Origin: Nostoc sp. UHCC 0870
GTDB taxonomy: Bacteria > Cyanobacteriota > Cyanobacteriia > Cyanobacteriales > Nostocaceae
NCBI RefSeq assembly: GCF_022063185.1
Contig: NZ_CP091913.1
Coordinates: forward strand, 2,915,501-2,979,500
Direction of reading: 5' to 3'
DNA: 64,000 nt
In this document: positions 45,196 to 54,129 of the stretch, in pieces
Numbering within the stretch: the stretch's first letter is position 1
Layout: each line of letters starts with the position of its first letter
Notes under the pieces: model-generated
Database searches by the model: none
What the model saw: the letters and a program-made list of their open reading frames with translations, nothing else
What the model was told of the DNA's origin: nothing
Position numbers and translations under genes: made by a program

Positions 45196-45951
45196 ATGGC
45201 AACCCAACTCAGCGCAACCAAACCCCAAACTGAATTAATAATCACCTGGGAAGCCTTACCCAAAGACTTTAAACTAGAGGATGAACCAGTGGAGAATACA
45301 GGTCAGCCAATATTGGCTGGTGCTTTGCGCGAAAGTTTAGAAATCAGTGGTTTCATCCAACCACAAATGTTAATTGCTTCCAATTTCGGACTGTGTGCAA
45401 CCGTCAATGGAGAACTTGTTATTAAAGCACCAGATTGGGTTTATGTACCTTCAGTTAAAGAAGTTATCCGCGATCGCAAAAGTTATACCCCAATTTTAGA
45501 AGGTGAAGTTCCGTTAATTGTGATGGAATTTCTCTCAGATAATGATGGGGGAGAATATTCAGTTAAGCGCACTTACCCGCCAGGAAGATGGTTTTTTTAC
45601 GAGCAGATATTGCAAGTTCCCATCTACATAATTTTTGAACCAAATGGGGGATTATTAGAATATCATCAACGGGAAAATAATCGGTATGAATTAAAGCTAC
45701 CCGATGAAAATGGTCGTCATTGGGTGCAGGAAATGGGTTTATATTTAGGAACATGGCAAGGAACGAAAGAAGGGCGGACTGGTTATTGGTTACGCTGGTG
45801 GGATAAAGATGGAAACTTGTTACCTTGGGCTGTGGAACAGATTGAACAGGAACGCCAACGTGCTGAACAGGAACGCCAGCAAAAAGAACGACTAACGGCT
45901 TATCTGCGATCGCAAGGTATCGACCCCAATAATTTACCTGTTTTTGAATAA
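45196..45951 (+). CDS. Uma2 family (DUF820) endonuclease-like protein
   Basis: 251 residues from the ATG at 45196 (MATQLSATKPQTELI); TTG at 45178 would add six residues. Uma2 proteins have a PD-(D/E)XK nuclease-like fold. The likely active-site residues are Asp in KAPDWVYVPSVKE and Glu in PLIVMEFLSDNDGG. The C-terminal tail is the family's typical charged helix (EQERQRAEQERQQKERLTAY) ending LRSQGIDPNNLP. They are numerous in cyanobacteria and act as scattered, often single, genes; the role is not settled. Confidence 0.88.
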   Translation: MATQLSATKPQTELIITWEALPKDFKLEDEPVENTGQPILAGALRESLEISGFIQPQMLIASNFGLCATVNGELVIKAPDWVYVPSVKEVIRDRKSYTPILEGEVPLIVMEFLSDNDGGEYSVKRTYPPGRWFFYEQILQVPIYIIFEPNGGLLEYHQRENNRYELKLPDENGRHWVQEMGLYLGTWQGTKEGRTGYWLRWWDKDGNLLPWAVEQIEQERQRAEQERQQKERLTAYLRSQGIDPNNLPVFE

Positions 45952-45965
45952 AAAATATCAGTTTC

Positions 45966-46000
45966 AGATCCCCGACTTCTTAAAGAAGTCGGGGATCTTG
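45966..46000. terminator. Strong palindrome, probable bidirectional terminator
   Basis: AGATCCCCGACTTCTT and its exact complement lie almost back to back, a stem of about 14-15 bp. CCCCGACTTCTTAAAGAAGT-type palindromes are frequent between genes in Nostoc genomes. Confidence 0.75.
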
Positions 46001-46008
46001 TTGTAACT

Positions 46009-46140
46009 TCATGCTTTAGGTTGAAGTTCAATAACTCGATTAAAATCAGTTAATGCTTGTTGATAACTTTTCAACTCTTGATAAATACCACCTCTCGCTA
46101 GGTAGATTAGTGGATTATTAGGTTCAAGTTTTATCGCTTT
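46009..46140 (-). pseudogene. C-terminal remnant of a TPR protein
   Basis: The leftward frame ending at the TGA at 46009 reads KAIKLEPNNPLIYLARGGIY, then ELKSYQQALTDFNRVIELQP, a good tetratricopeptide repeat pair. Its 5' part is cut off by the transposase gene that begins at 46131. No matching upstream TPR half is seen on the far side (47140-47300), so a deletion accompanied or followed the insertion. Confidence 0.75.
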
Positions 46141-47138
46141 ACCTGCTCAAATGTTAATTGCTCGAACAATTGTTGTATGCGAGTGCGTAAGTCTTGTAAA
46201 CAAGAAAAAAGTTCATTATGAAGTGATTTTTTGAGATACTGCCAAAGCCTCTCAATGGGATTAAGTTCGGGGGAATGAGGTGGTTGAAGTAGAGGAATGA
46301 TATTTTCAGGCCAATTAATTGCACCACTGATATGAGCAGGAGCTTGGTCTATTTGTAAAATGGCATAATCTTCACCTAATTGTTGAGATAACCAGTCTAA
46401 AAACTGTTGAAAATAGTCACCATTAAGCTTGGGGTATTCTTGCTGAAAATGTTGTCCTGTTAATGGTTCAATTGCACCATAAATCCAAAAATTTTCTCTC
46501 TGCCATTTCACAGGTACAGTTGGTTTGACTCCAGAAGCTGTAATCACTTTTCCTGTTCAAGTTTTTAATCCCACCCTGGTTTCATCCTGACACAGATAAT
46601 GAATACACTTTCCTGGTGCTAAATGTTTTTCTAAGCTCTTGAGGATAATACCGAGTTTTTTTTAATCAGATACTAACTTTTCCTCCTGCTTATGGCTTTG
46701 AGGGCGTGGTACTTTGAGTTTTGCCCCTAATTTATATCGAACTAACGCATACACTGTTGCATATTCAACCTCCAGCCCTTGTTCGAGTTTTAACCACTCT
46801 ACGATGGCACCATAGCTCGCAAACCCTTTACCTGTTTTTAACTCTGACTCCAGTGCCGCGATCGCTCCTGGATGAATTTTTCGTTTTGCACCTGGGGCTT
46901 TCTTTATTTCCAATAAACTAGGTAGACCACCTGTTTTATACTTCTGTAGCCATCTGGTGATTGTTGAAGTATCTCTTGCCAAGCGGTTTCCAATTTCTTG
47001 CTGTTCCTTTATCTGACCGCTTTTTATCCACCACAGCATCTGTAATTTTTCTTTCTGATTTACCAAATTGGCTGTTTGAAGACGTTTTTTGAGTTCTTCT
47101 TCACTCTCTGCTATTTCCATCTTAAATGGGCGGCTCAT
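46131..47138 (-). mobile_element. IS630-type transposase, decayed
   Basis: The 5' half (46662-47138) carries the helix-turn-helix (IGNRLARDTSTITRWLQKY) and a winged-helix linker. The 3' half (46131-46547) holds the DDE domain (ILQIDQAPAH, PPHSPELNPIERLW). The first Asp lies in the stretch between (CQDETRVGL, about 46590). Two faults break the gene: a frameshift or stop at an 8-A run (about 46663-46671, TAA just before it) and an in-frame TGA at about 46557. IS630 members may use slippage at such a run, but the second stop shows decay. A TGCTCAA sequence near each end (about 46143 and 47221) may be a trace of inverted repeats. Confidence 0.82.
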
Positions 47139-47236
47139 TGCTATTTTAATTTATTGTTCTTGTTTTCCCTATTATATGCACTTTCATATTAAGATGGTAT
47201 TACTTTTGTCACGATAAGTTGAGCAACTCGCGGATA

Positions 47237-47268
47237 AAATTTACCCCCAAATAATTAGGGGTAAATTT
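47237..47268 (-). terminator. Terminator after psbO
   Basis: AAATTTACCCC and GGGGTAAATTT form an 11-bp stem around a 10-base loop. Read leftward it continues into TTTTAT. It lies 30 bases past the psbO stop. Confidence 0.75.
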
Positions 47269-47297
47269 AGTTAATCGGTTTTAACCATCAAGGGCAT

Positions 47298-48131
47298 TTA
47301 GCCACGGTTGGGTTCAACCCTAGCGTAAAACAGACCACGAACTTTGACTTCTTTGGGTTCATCAGCACCTAAATCAGTATCAGAGGGCTGTTCGCTCTCG
47401 AAAGTACCAGCAATTTCACCACTAGCACTATCTACTTTAGCTACTTGTAGAGAAATTTTACCTTTGAGAATGTCCGCACGCTTGACGTTAACGCGGGTGA
47501 GTTCTTCATCATCGGATTGAGCTGGTAGGGCTACAGCATTGTCATAGCCACTAACGATACCGCGACCTTTAGGATCGAGGAAAGCAGCACCACGATAGGA
47601 AGGTACTTTAAAAGTTCCTTCAAAGTCTGTGGAAGTATTAACACTGGTTAAACCAGGTTGAGTTTGAGCAACTAAGTTTTTAATAGTGAACAGGAATGGT
47701 ACTCGTTCACCACCAGGTAGTTGCACGGTGATGGCTTGGAAGTCAAGACCATCTTTTTCCGTAAAAGTCAAGCTGTTATCAGGGTTGATAGTCAGATCGC
47801 CGGAAACTTGGTCAATGGTGGAAGTATATCTAGTCAACAATTTGCCAGCGACAAATTCTGCTTTTTGACGTTTATTCGCAGGTTCTTCTTTGACAAAGAA
47901 AGTGGTTGGTTCTAAGCAGAGTTCTTTAATGGCGTAGGATTGACTAGAATCCAGGGCAATTGATCCACGGCTTGTTTCTGTTAGTTGGGGGCATTTGTTA
48001 GCCAAGCCAGTGCCTCGAATTTGTTCGTAAGTGAGTATATCCCCACTGCTAGCAGCAGGAGCATCACTACAAGCAGTGAGTAGCCCCAAGCACACAGCTA
48101 AGAATGCAACAATTAAAGCGCGATACCTCAT
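47298..48131 (-). CDS. psbO: Photosystem II manganese-stabilising protein PsbO
   Basis: 277 residues from the ATG at 48131 (MRYRALIVAFLAVCLGLLTA); a TTG at 48149 would add six residues and is unlikely. The signal region ends LLTACSDAPAASS, and the mature protein opens LTYEQIRGTGLANKCPQL. PsbO marks include two Cys residues that form the disulphide (NKCPQL and KELCLEP), PGGERVPFLFTIKNL and GKISLQVAKVDSASGEIAGTF. It is exported to the thylakoid lumen, where it stabilises the Mn4CaO5 cluster. Single gene with its own terminator. Confidence 0.97.
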   Translation of the reverse strand: MRYRALIVAFLAVCLGLLTACSDAPAASSGDILTYEQIRGTGLANKCPQLTETSRGSIALDSSQSYAIKELCLEPTTFFVKEEPANKRQKAEFVAGKLLTRYTSTIDQVSGDLTINPDNSLTFTEKDGLDFQAITVQLPGGERVPFLFTIKNLVAQTQPGLTSVNTSTDFEGTFKVPSYRGAAFLDPKGRGIVSGYDNAVALPAQSDDEELTRVNVKRADILKGKISLQVAKVDSASGEIAGTFESEQPSDTDLGADEPKEVKVRGLFYARVEPNRG

Positions 48132-48517
48132 GGTCAACCTCAATGTCAAAAATTAGTATCTAAAGGGTTTGGGCGCATGGATGATTACACCCCGTTCCAG
48201 ATCGGCATAAGTGCTTGAATAACGCGAAGATTGGCTTTGGCTTCGCGCTTTGCAAATACTGTAGGTATTTGCAGTGTCGCCCAAGTCGTTCTGTAGTATG
48301 TATGTATTGCCACTACATACAGCCCATTGCTTTATAAGGAAATCAGCCAGATCATACGATTTTTTTTAACTCAAAATCAAAGCACTCTGATCTCAATTAA
48401 GCAGGTTTGATCCCATTTAGCTACGATAAGGGATTTGTGACACGTTACTGCTCACTAAATGAAAGCCCATAATCCTGGGTAAATTTGAGTAGACTTAATT
48501 GTAATGGAGAGAGTGGA
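48132..48517. other. Divergent promoter region of psbO
   Basis: About 385 bases. GCTTCGCGCTTTGCAAATAC and CTGTAGGTATTTGCAG around 48248-48277 form a hairpin-like repeat. No gene. Confidence 0.45.
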
Positions 48518-48880
48518 ATGAGTAAAAACAGTAGTTCGGAATCAGGGCAATTGCCCGAAAAGTTACAAAAGATTGCGGCTGTAGTGCATGATGTAGCCCA
48601 GAGTTGTCAAGGAGATGTGACAAAACTGTTAAAATTGCTACGCCAGTTGGAGTATTTACATCGAGAGATTCGAGATAGTTCCTTTCAGGAGAGTTTGCCT
48701 AATAACCGTCAGCAACTCTACGCATTGCTGAAAGATATTGAATCTGAGGGTGGTTGGCCTTATATCGAACGCATGAGGCTGCAAGCTTTTTTAAAAAATT
48801 TGTTACAAGAGGAGGCTAGTCAAAACGGGGAGTTGGAAACCATTGATGAAATGTTAAGTAGCGATCGCCTCTCACCTTGA
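48518..48880 (+). CDS. Conserved-looking cyanobacterial hypothetical protein
   Basis: 120 residues from the ATG at 48518, preceded by GGAGAGAG; an in-frame TTG at 48485 is unlikely. All-helical and soluble: LPEKLQKIAAVVHDVAQSCQ, then LLKLLRQLEYLHREIRDSSF and RQQLYALLKDIESEGGWPYI. It has no catalytic pattern that I recognise. It converges on the large WD40 gene, with 16 bases between stop codons. Cytoplasmic; function unknown. Confidence 0.7.
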   Translation: MSKNSSSESGQLPEKLQKIAAVVHDVAQSCQGDVTKLLKLLRQLEYLHREIRDSSFQESLPNNRQQLYALLKDIESEGGWPYIERMRLQAFLKNLLQEEASQNGELETIDEMLSSDRLSP

Positions 48881-48896
48881 TCTCATCAGCTAAACT

Positions 48897-51800
48897 CTAG
48901 CGATTTTCGCTGTTATCTTCACAGAGTGAGCGATCGCTGGCTTCTACATTGTTGTTGTGTTTGAGGTAATCATCTACCCAATTACAGCCACCCGACAATA
49001 GATCATCCAGATGCAAATTCCACAGAATAATCGTATTGTCATCACTAGCCGATGCTAAGGTTTGACCATCAGGGCTAAAACTGACACTCAAGACCGGAGA
49101 TTGATGCCCGTTGAGGGTTTTTATTAATTTGCCCTCACGGCTCCAAAGCTTGACTGTACTGTCCCAATTAGCAGAGGCGAGGATTTCACCATTAGGACTG
49201 AAAGTGACCGCATTAACGCTGTCGCTGTATCCCTTTAATAAGGTTTGTAACAAAGTCCCATCTCGTCGCCATAGGCGAATTGTATTGTCCCAACCGGCAG
49301 AAGCTAGCAATTGATCCTTGGGACTAAAAGTCACCCCTAGCACCCAACTATCATGGGGAGTAAAGGTTTTAATTAAAGTTCCATCCCGTCGCCACAGTTT
49401 TATGGTTTTGTCGTCGCTAGCAGAAGCTATCACCTGACCATCGGGACTGAAACTAACACTGTTTACCCGCGCTTGATGCCCTTCTAAGGTTTTGAGCAGA
49501 CTCCCGTTACGATTCCACAGTTTGATGGTTTTATCCCTACTAGCTGACGCTAACAACGCACCATCTGGGCTGAAATTCACACTGATCACCCCATCACTGT
49601 GTCCTAGGAGATTTTTTAGTAAAGTCCCATCACGTCGCCATAGTTTTACAGTTTGGTCATAACTACCAGAAGCGATAATTTCACCTTTGGGGTCAATACT
49701 GACGCTATTAACAATGTCTGTATGACCTACTAGAGTTTTGTAAATATTTGTTTCGGTTTTACCGTTGATCAAATCTCGTCGCCAAAGTTTCACGGTGCGA
49801 TCGCGACTTCCAGAAGCCAACATCTGTCCATCAGGACTCCATGCAACGCTCAAAACCCTCCCCTCATGACCGCGCAAAATAGGTAGTGTCGGCGATTCAA
49901 TACTCCACAATCTCACACTTTTGTCATAGCTACCTGATGCCAGCATTTTATTATCTGGACTAAAAGCCACGCTCACAACGGCATCGCTATGACCTTTAAA
50001 AGTTTTGATTAATGTCCCAGTTTGAGTCCAGAGGTTGATGATATTATCATCACTGGCAGAAGCTAACTTTTGACTATCAGAACTGAAGCTAAGACTCCAG
50101 ACTGTACTGGTATGTTGCGTTAAATTTTTATATATTTGAACTTTGGAAATATCTTGCTGCGTGCGCTCTATTTGCCAAAGTTTGACTGTTTTATCTCGAC
50201 TGGCTGAGGCTAGCAGTTCACCATTAGGGCTAAAAGTCACAACTGTTACACCCAATTCATGCCCTGACAAAGTTTTGAATAGGCTACCATCCCTCCGCCA
50301 GATTTTCACGGTTTTATCTTCACTGGCTGAAGCAATAAATCGACCATCAGGGCTAAAACTGACCCAATTTACAGATCCTTCATGTCCCTTGAGTGTTGTG
50401 ACTAAGCTACCGTCTTTTCGCCAGAGTTTGACAGTTTTATCTCTACTCGCAGTAGCTATTAACTCCCCGTCAGGGCTGAAAGTGACGTTATAAACCCAAT
50501 CTCCAGCATTAGCCAAGGTTATAGATGGTTCTTGGTCAAAGATTCCCGTGGTTGGATTTTTGCGCCAAATTAGCACTGTTTTGTCCAGGCTAGAAGAAGC
50601 TAGGCTTTGACCATCTGGGCTAAAACTCACACTAGTCACCGCACTAGTATGACCGGCAAGACTTTGGCGTAAAGTCCCATCAGGCTGCCATAACTTGATT
50701 GTTTTGTCAGTGCTTGCTGATGCCAATAACTTACCATCTGGGCTAAATGTTACACCCCAGACAATATCAGTGTGTCCTTCTAAGCGATTTAACTCTGTGA
50801 CTCCATAAACTGCCTGTTGCAAGGCTGTCGCTACTCGCATTTGAGTTTCTGGAAGGATTCCCTTTGAATCTTTAAGTTTTCTCCAAGCACGCAAACTTTC
50901 TAGTAGGGCATCAAATTGCTGATTGGAAGTATAGAGGGCTTCACTAGAAGATGCGATCGCGCTAATTTGTAAGTTGGTTTCACTGCGTTCAGCCCGGATT
51001 GTTTGCATTTCTGCGGCTCTTTTTTGCATATCAGCTTGCCACCACAGGGAGGCAATTGTGCTACCCATGATCCCTAGCAATACACCTGCTATACGTGCTT
51101 CTCGCAATCGTCTTCGCAAAACTAAATTGAGTTGTTCTTGAGAAACCTGTTGAGCTACTTCAGCCTGCTTTTTTTCGCATTTTACCTTCTCTAATTCAGC
51201 TGCTATGCCGTGATTATTTTTTTGCCGAATTGGTTCTACTAAATAATCATGCACCAATTGATAACTATCGCCTGTTTCTGCTCGTAAACGTAATACTAAA
51301 CCTGAGCCAACTAAAATTTCTAAAATTAAATCTCCAGCAGCATCAAAGTCTGGTATTACATCACTATACTGTTCGATGACGTGGAGAAAATCCATTTCAC
51401 TTTTTAATGGACGTGTACCTTTTTCGTCAGTTAACTCAAATAATAATTGCCAACTTAAATCTTCATTTTTTGTCCCACAATCTTTGATAACTTCTTCTAA
51501 CCATCTCTCTACTAATTTTTTCGAGCCACCACAAAGTTTATATTGTTCTAAGTTAGTAATATTCTCTGCTTGTAATTGTGCGCCTACTATTTGCAATTCG
51601 ATTGGGTGTACTTCTCCTAGTTCTCCTGCCAAATCTTGGACTAGGGTATTAATGAGTTGACTGCTCATTTCATAATGCGAATTTTTAGTAAAGCTACATA
51701 TAATACCTAAAGTATCCTCAATGGAGAAATTTCCTAAATAATAGCGAATATCTTTATCTAAGATATTTTGGTTGATTACACTCAAATCGTATAAAGTCTC

Positions 51801-53882
51801 ATTACTACTTTTACTAAATCGTTCAAATTCCAATAAATAGTGTAAATAATCTTCTCTCAAAGAAATAATTATTTTTACATAAGGAAGATTTAAACATTGA
51901 CTCAGGAAATAATAAAAATTAATTCTTTGATCGGCATGATTAATAAAGAAGAATTCTTCAAACTGATCAAGAATAATAACTATTGTGTAATTTCGTTCAA
52001 CAGTTAAGCGAATTTTTTCAATAATACTAGTCGAAGTAAATTCAACTATACTTGACATATCTGTCTGTGCGATCGCTTGGTTAACACAGTTTCCCAAAGC
52101 GGAAATCCAATCAGTATAGGCAGATAAAACAATGGGTAAAGGGATACGATCACCAATAACTTTTCCCATAAGAGCAGGGACTAAACCTGCTTTCAATATT
52201 GAACTTTTGCCAACTCCAGATGGTCCGTGAACTACCGTAAGTTTATAATCAGCACGAGTAATTCTTTCAATTAAACGCTGAATATCTTGCTGTCTTCCAG
52301 ATGCAGCTATTTCCTGTGCCACATCATCAGGAATAGATGCTATATTTTGAGATTCTAAAGATAAATCTTTTTTATAACGTTGAGGTTGTAATTGACTAGC
52401 ACCTATGAAAGCACGAAAGCCATATTGATGTTCAATTTGAATTTTTTCTTGTTTAATTTTAAAGGCTTCTAGATAGTCATGCCGTTCGATGAAATAGAGC
52501 GATCGCAACTCTTCTAAAATTTCTAGATAAAGTGAGGGTTCATACTGTAGTTCACATATTACCTTAGCCCATTCTAGGTTACTAATCGCTTCTTCTGGCT
52601 TTCCTAAATGCCATTGGGTTCTGGCTAATAATAACAGATATCTACTTTCTTGGTGAGGAGAAACTTCTGTAGATTGTTCTGCGATCGCTAGAGATGAATT
52701 GACTAGTTCATGAGCTAATATCCAATTAGATTCCGTAATTGCGATCGCAGCTAAAAAGCTATAATCTTGAGCAACCTGTGCTGGAAACCCATAGATTTTA
52801 TGTAATTTTAAAGATTGGTGAGTTAATATATTTAATTCTTCCCAGCGTTGTAAGCGTTGTAGCATTTCACAGGCTGAAAGAATAAACTTAGCAATTAAAT
52901 CTTCTCTTTGCGCTTCTTCTAATATCTCCAGACATTGTTGAAACCATAACAAAGCACGTTGCCAATAGCTACTCTTACTACCTCGGTGTAAATCTGCCAT
53001 CCGGCGATAACATAACCCTAAGTGAAATGAGATGATTGCCTGCCAAAGCTGATGAGAATAATGACACTTTACAGCACCTAAATCTCTTAGCCTTCTTGCT
53101 TCTTGCTGCCACAAAGCTAGGCTTTTTTGGTAATGAGCTAAGGCACTATTAATTTGATCATTGGCATATTTATCTCTTCCCAGAACAAATTCTAAGCTAG
53201 CTTCTAAACCAGGTTCTAATTGCACACTATATAAGCGCAGTAAATCATTACGTGCTGATTCTATTTCGTGACGGTGTTGCGACTTGGGGTCTAAATTAAG
53301 CGCAGCATTAGAAATAAATTTATCAGCACCTGTTTCTAACACTCTAGCAAATAAAGACTCCGTTTCTTGCCTAATTAAGGCAATTAAATCTTCTTTCGCT
53401 AGTTCAAATTTAATTGTAGTTGCTGCCCAGCTTTTAAAATCAGGAGCTAACCTAGAAAGCGATGATGCTACTTCATCTTGTAGCCATAAAATTAGCGGAA
53501 AAGGGAAAGTAGCTGCATAGATATCTCGTGCTTGATTAATGCCAATAATTAAATCATCAAGAGAAATTATTGATTCCAGACCAAAAACCATTACAGCCGA
53601 TGGTAATGAATCTGTAGCTACAGCAGGGTTTTCTAGAAATAGTTCTGAAGATATTGTTGTATGTAAGGTGGTAATAGATGATGGCAGAAATATCTCTTTG
53701 ATATTGATATCTTTACTTTGAGAGCGTAGTTCATTTAGCATCTGCTCCCGTAGATGTTTATAATTACAACGTACTAAGATCAGAGCGAATTGGTCTTTAG
53801 AAAGCTTAATAGACCTAATTAGTCTTTGTAGAGAGTGTTGATTATTATTAGCGATCGCTATTGTCAGTTGGCATTGTGTCAT
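48897..53882 (-). CDS. STAND NTPase with TPR-like region and 14 WD40 repeats
   Basis: 1661 residues from the ATG at 53882. Residues 1-200 are a domain I do not recognise; 230-500 are TPR-like helices (HYSHQLWQAIISFHLGLCYR, YWQRALLWFQQCLEIL). The NTPase has Walker A in VVHGPSGVGKSSILKAG (near 554) and Walker B in IVIILDQFEEFF (near 637). A membrane helix (IAGVLLGIMGSTIASLWW, about 937) and coiled coil follow. Fourteen WD40 repeats (about 1030-1620) are each marked by a GHxxxVxxVxFSPDG-like start. Fourteen suits two seven-bladed propellers. The design is that of signal-receptor NTPases: propellers sense, the NTPase switches. The AAA-type gene upstream on the same strand is a likely partner. Confidence 0.9.
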   Translation of the reverse strand: MTQCQLTIAIANNNQHSLQRLIRSIKLSKDQFALILVRCNYKHLREQMLNELRSQSKDINIKEIFLPSSITTLHTTISSELFLENPAVATDSLPSAVMVFGLESIISLDDLIIGINQARDIYAATFPFPLILWLQDEVASSLSRLAPDFKSWAATTIKFELAKEDLIALIRQETESLFARVLETGADKFISNAALNLDPKSQHRHEIESARNDLLRLYSVQLEPGLEASLEFVLGRDKYANDQINSALAHYQKSLALWQQEARRLRDLGAVKCHYSHQLWQAIISFHLGLCYRRMADLHRGSKSSYWQRALLWFQQCLEILEEAQREDLIAKFILSACEMLQRLQRWEELNILTHQSLKLHKIYGFPAQVAQDYSFLAAIAITESNWILAHELVNSSLAIAEQSTEVSPHQESRYLLLLARTQWHLGKPEEAISNLEWAKVICELQYEPSLYLEILEELRSLYFIERHDYLEAFKIKQEKIQIEHQYGFRAFIGASQLQPQRYKKDLSLESQNIASIPDDVAQEIAASGRQQDIQRLIERITRADYKLTVVHGPSGVGKSSILKAGLVPALMGKVIGDRIPLPIVLSAYTDWISALGNCVNQAIAQTDMSSIVEFTSTSIIEKIRLTVERNYTIVIILDQFEEFFFINHADQRINFYYFLSQCLNLPYVKIIISLREDYLHYLLEFERFSKSSNETLYDLSVINQNILDKDIRYYLGNFSIEDTLGIICSFTKNSHYEMSSQLINTLVQDLAGELGEVHPIELQIVGAQLQAENITNLEQYKLCGGSKKLVERWLEEVIKDCGTKNEDLSWQLLFELTDEKGTRPLKSEMDFLHVIEQYSDVIPDFDAAGDLILEILVGSGLVLRLRAETGDSYQLVHDYLVEPIRQKNNHGIAAELEKVKCEKKQAEVAQQVSQEQLNLVLRRRLREARIAGVLLGIMGSTIASLWWQADMQKRAAEMQTIRAERSETNLQISAIASSSEALYTSNQQFDALLESLRAWRKLKDSKGILPETQMRVATALQQAVYGVTELNRLEGHTDIVWGVTFSPDGKLLASASTDKTIKLWQPDGTLRQSLAGHTSAVTSVSFSPDGQSLASSSLDKTVLIWRKNPTTGIFDQEPSITLANAGDWVYNVTFSPDGELIATASRDKTVKLWRKDGSLVTTLKGHEGSVNWVSFSPDGRFIASASEDKTVKIWRRDGSLFKTLSGHELGVTVVTFSPNGELLASASRDKTVKLWQIERTQQDISKVQIYKNLTQHTSTVWSLSFSSDSQKLASASDDNIINLWTQTGTLIKTFKGHSDAVVSVAFSPDNKMLASGSYDKSVRLWSIESPTLPILRGHEGRVLSVAWSPDGQMLASGSRDRTVKLWRRDLINGKTETNIYKTLVGHTDIVNSVSIDPKGEIIASGSYDQTVKLWRRDGTLLKNLLGHSDGVISVNFSPDGALLASASRDKTIKLWNRNGSLLKTLEGHQARVNSVSFSPDGQVIASASDDKTIKLWRRDGTLIKTFTPHDSWVLGVTFSPKDQLLASAGWDNTIRLWRRDGTLLQTLLKGYSDSVNAVTFSPNGEILASANWDSTVKLWSREGKLIKTLNGHQSPVLSVSFSPDGQTLASASDDNTIILWNLHLDDLLSGGCNWVDDYLKHNNNVEASDRSLCEDNSENR

Positions 53883-54129
53883 AACTATAAACTTAAAACA
53901 ATACAAAACAAAAGTTTCACCACAACAGAATGTAAAAGGCTAACTATGCCTTTTACATTGTTGATTCATCAAACGATATACACATAAAAATGTGTTGTGT
54001 TAAAAAAGTGGCTAACTGCCTTTGCAGCGTGCTTGTAACAATTTAAAATTAATCATAATTCAAACTTGAATAAAGTTTAAACTTATAAGTTTGAATTTTG
54101 CGTATTGAGTTCCTTAAGTTATTGTTTTC
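53883..54129. other. Gap between the STAND gene and the ATPase gene
   Basis: About 245 bases, AT-rich, no gene. ATAAACTTATAAGTTTGAATT-like inverted pieces occur near 54075-54100. Confidence 0.4.

Noticed and set aside
53284..53721. Small plus-strand frames inside the STAND gene
   Set aside because: Antisense shadows of a long real gene.
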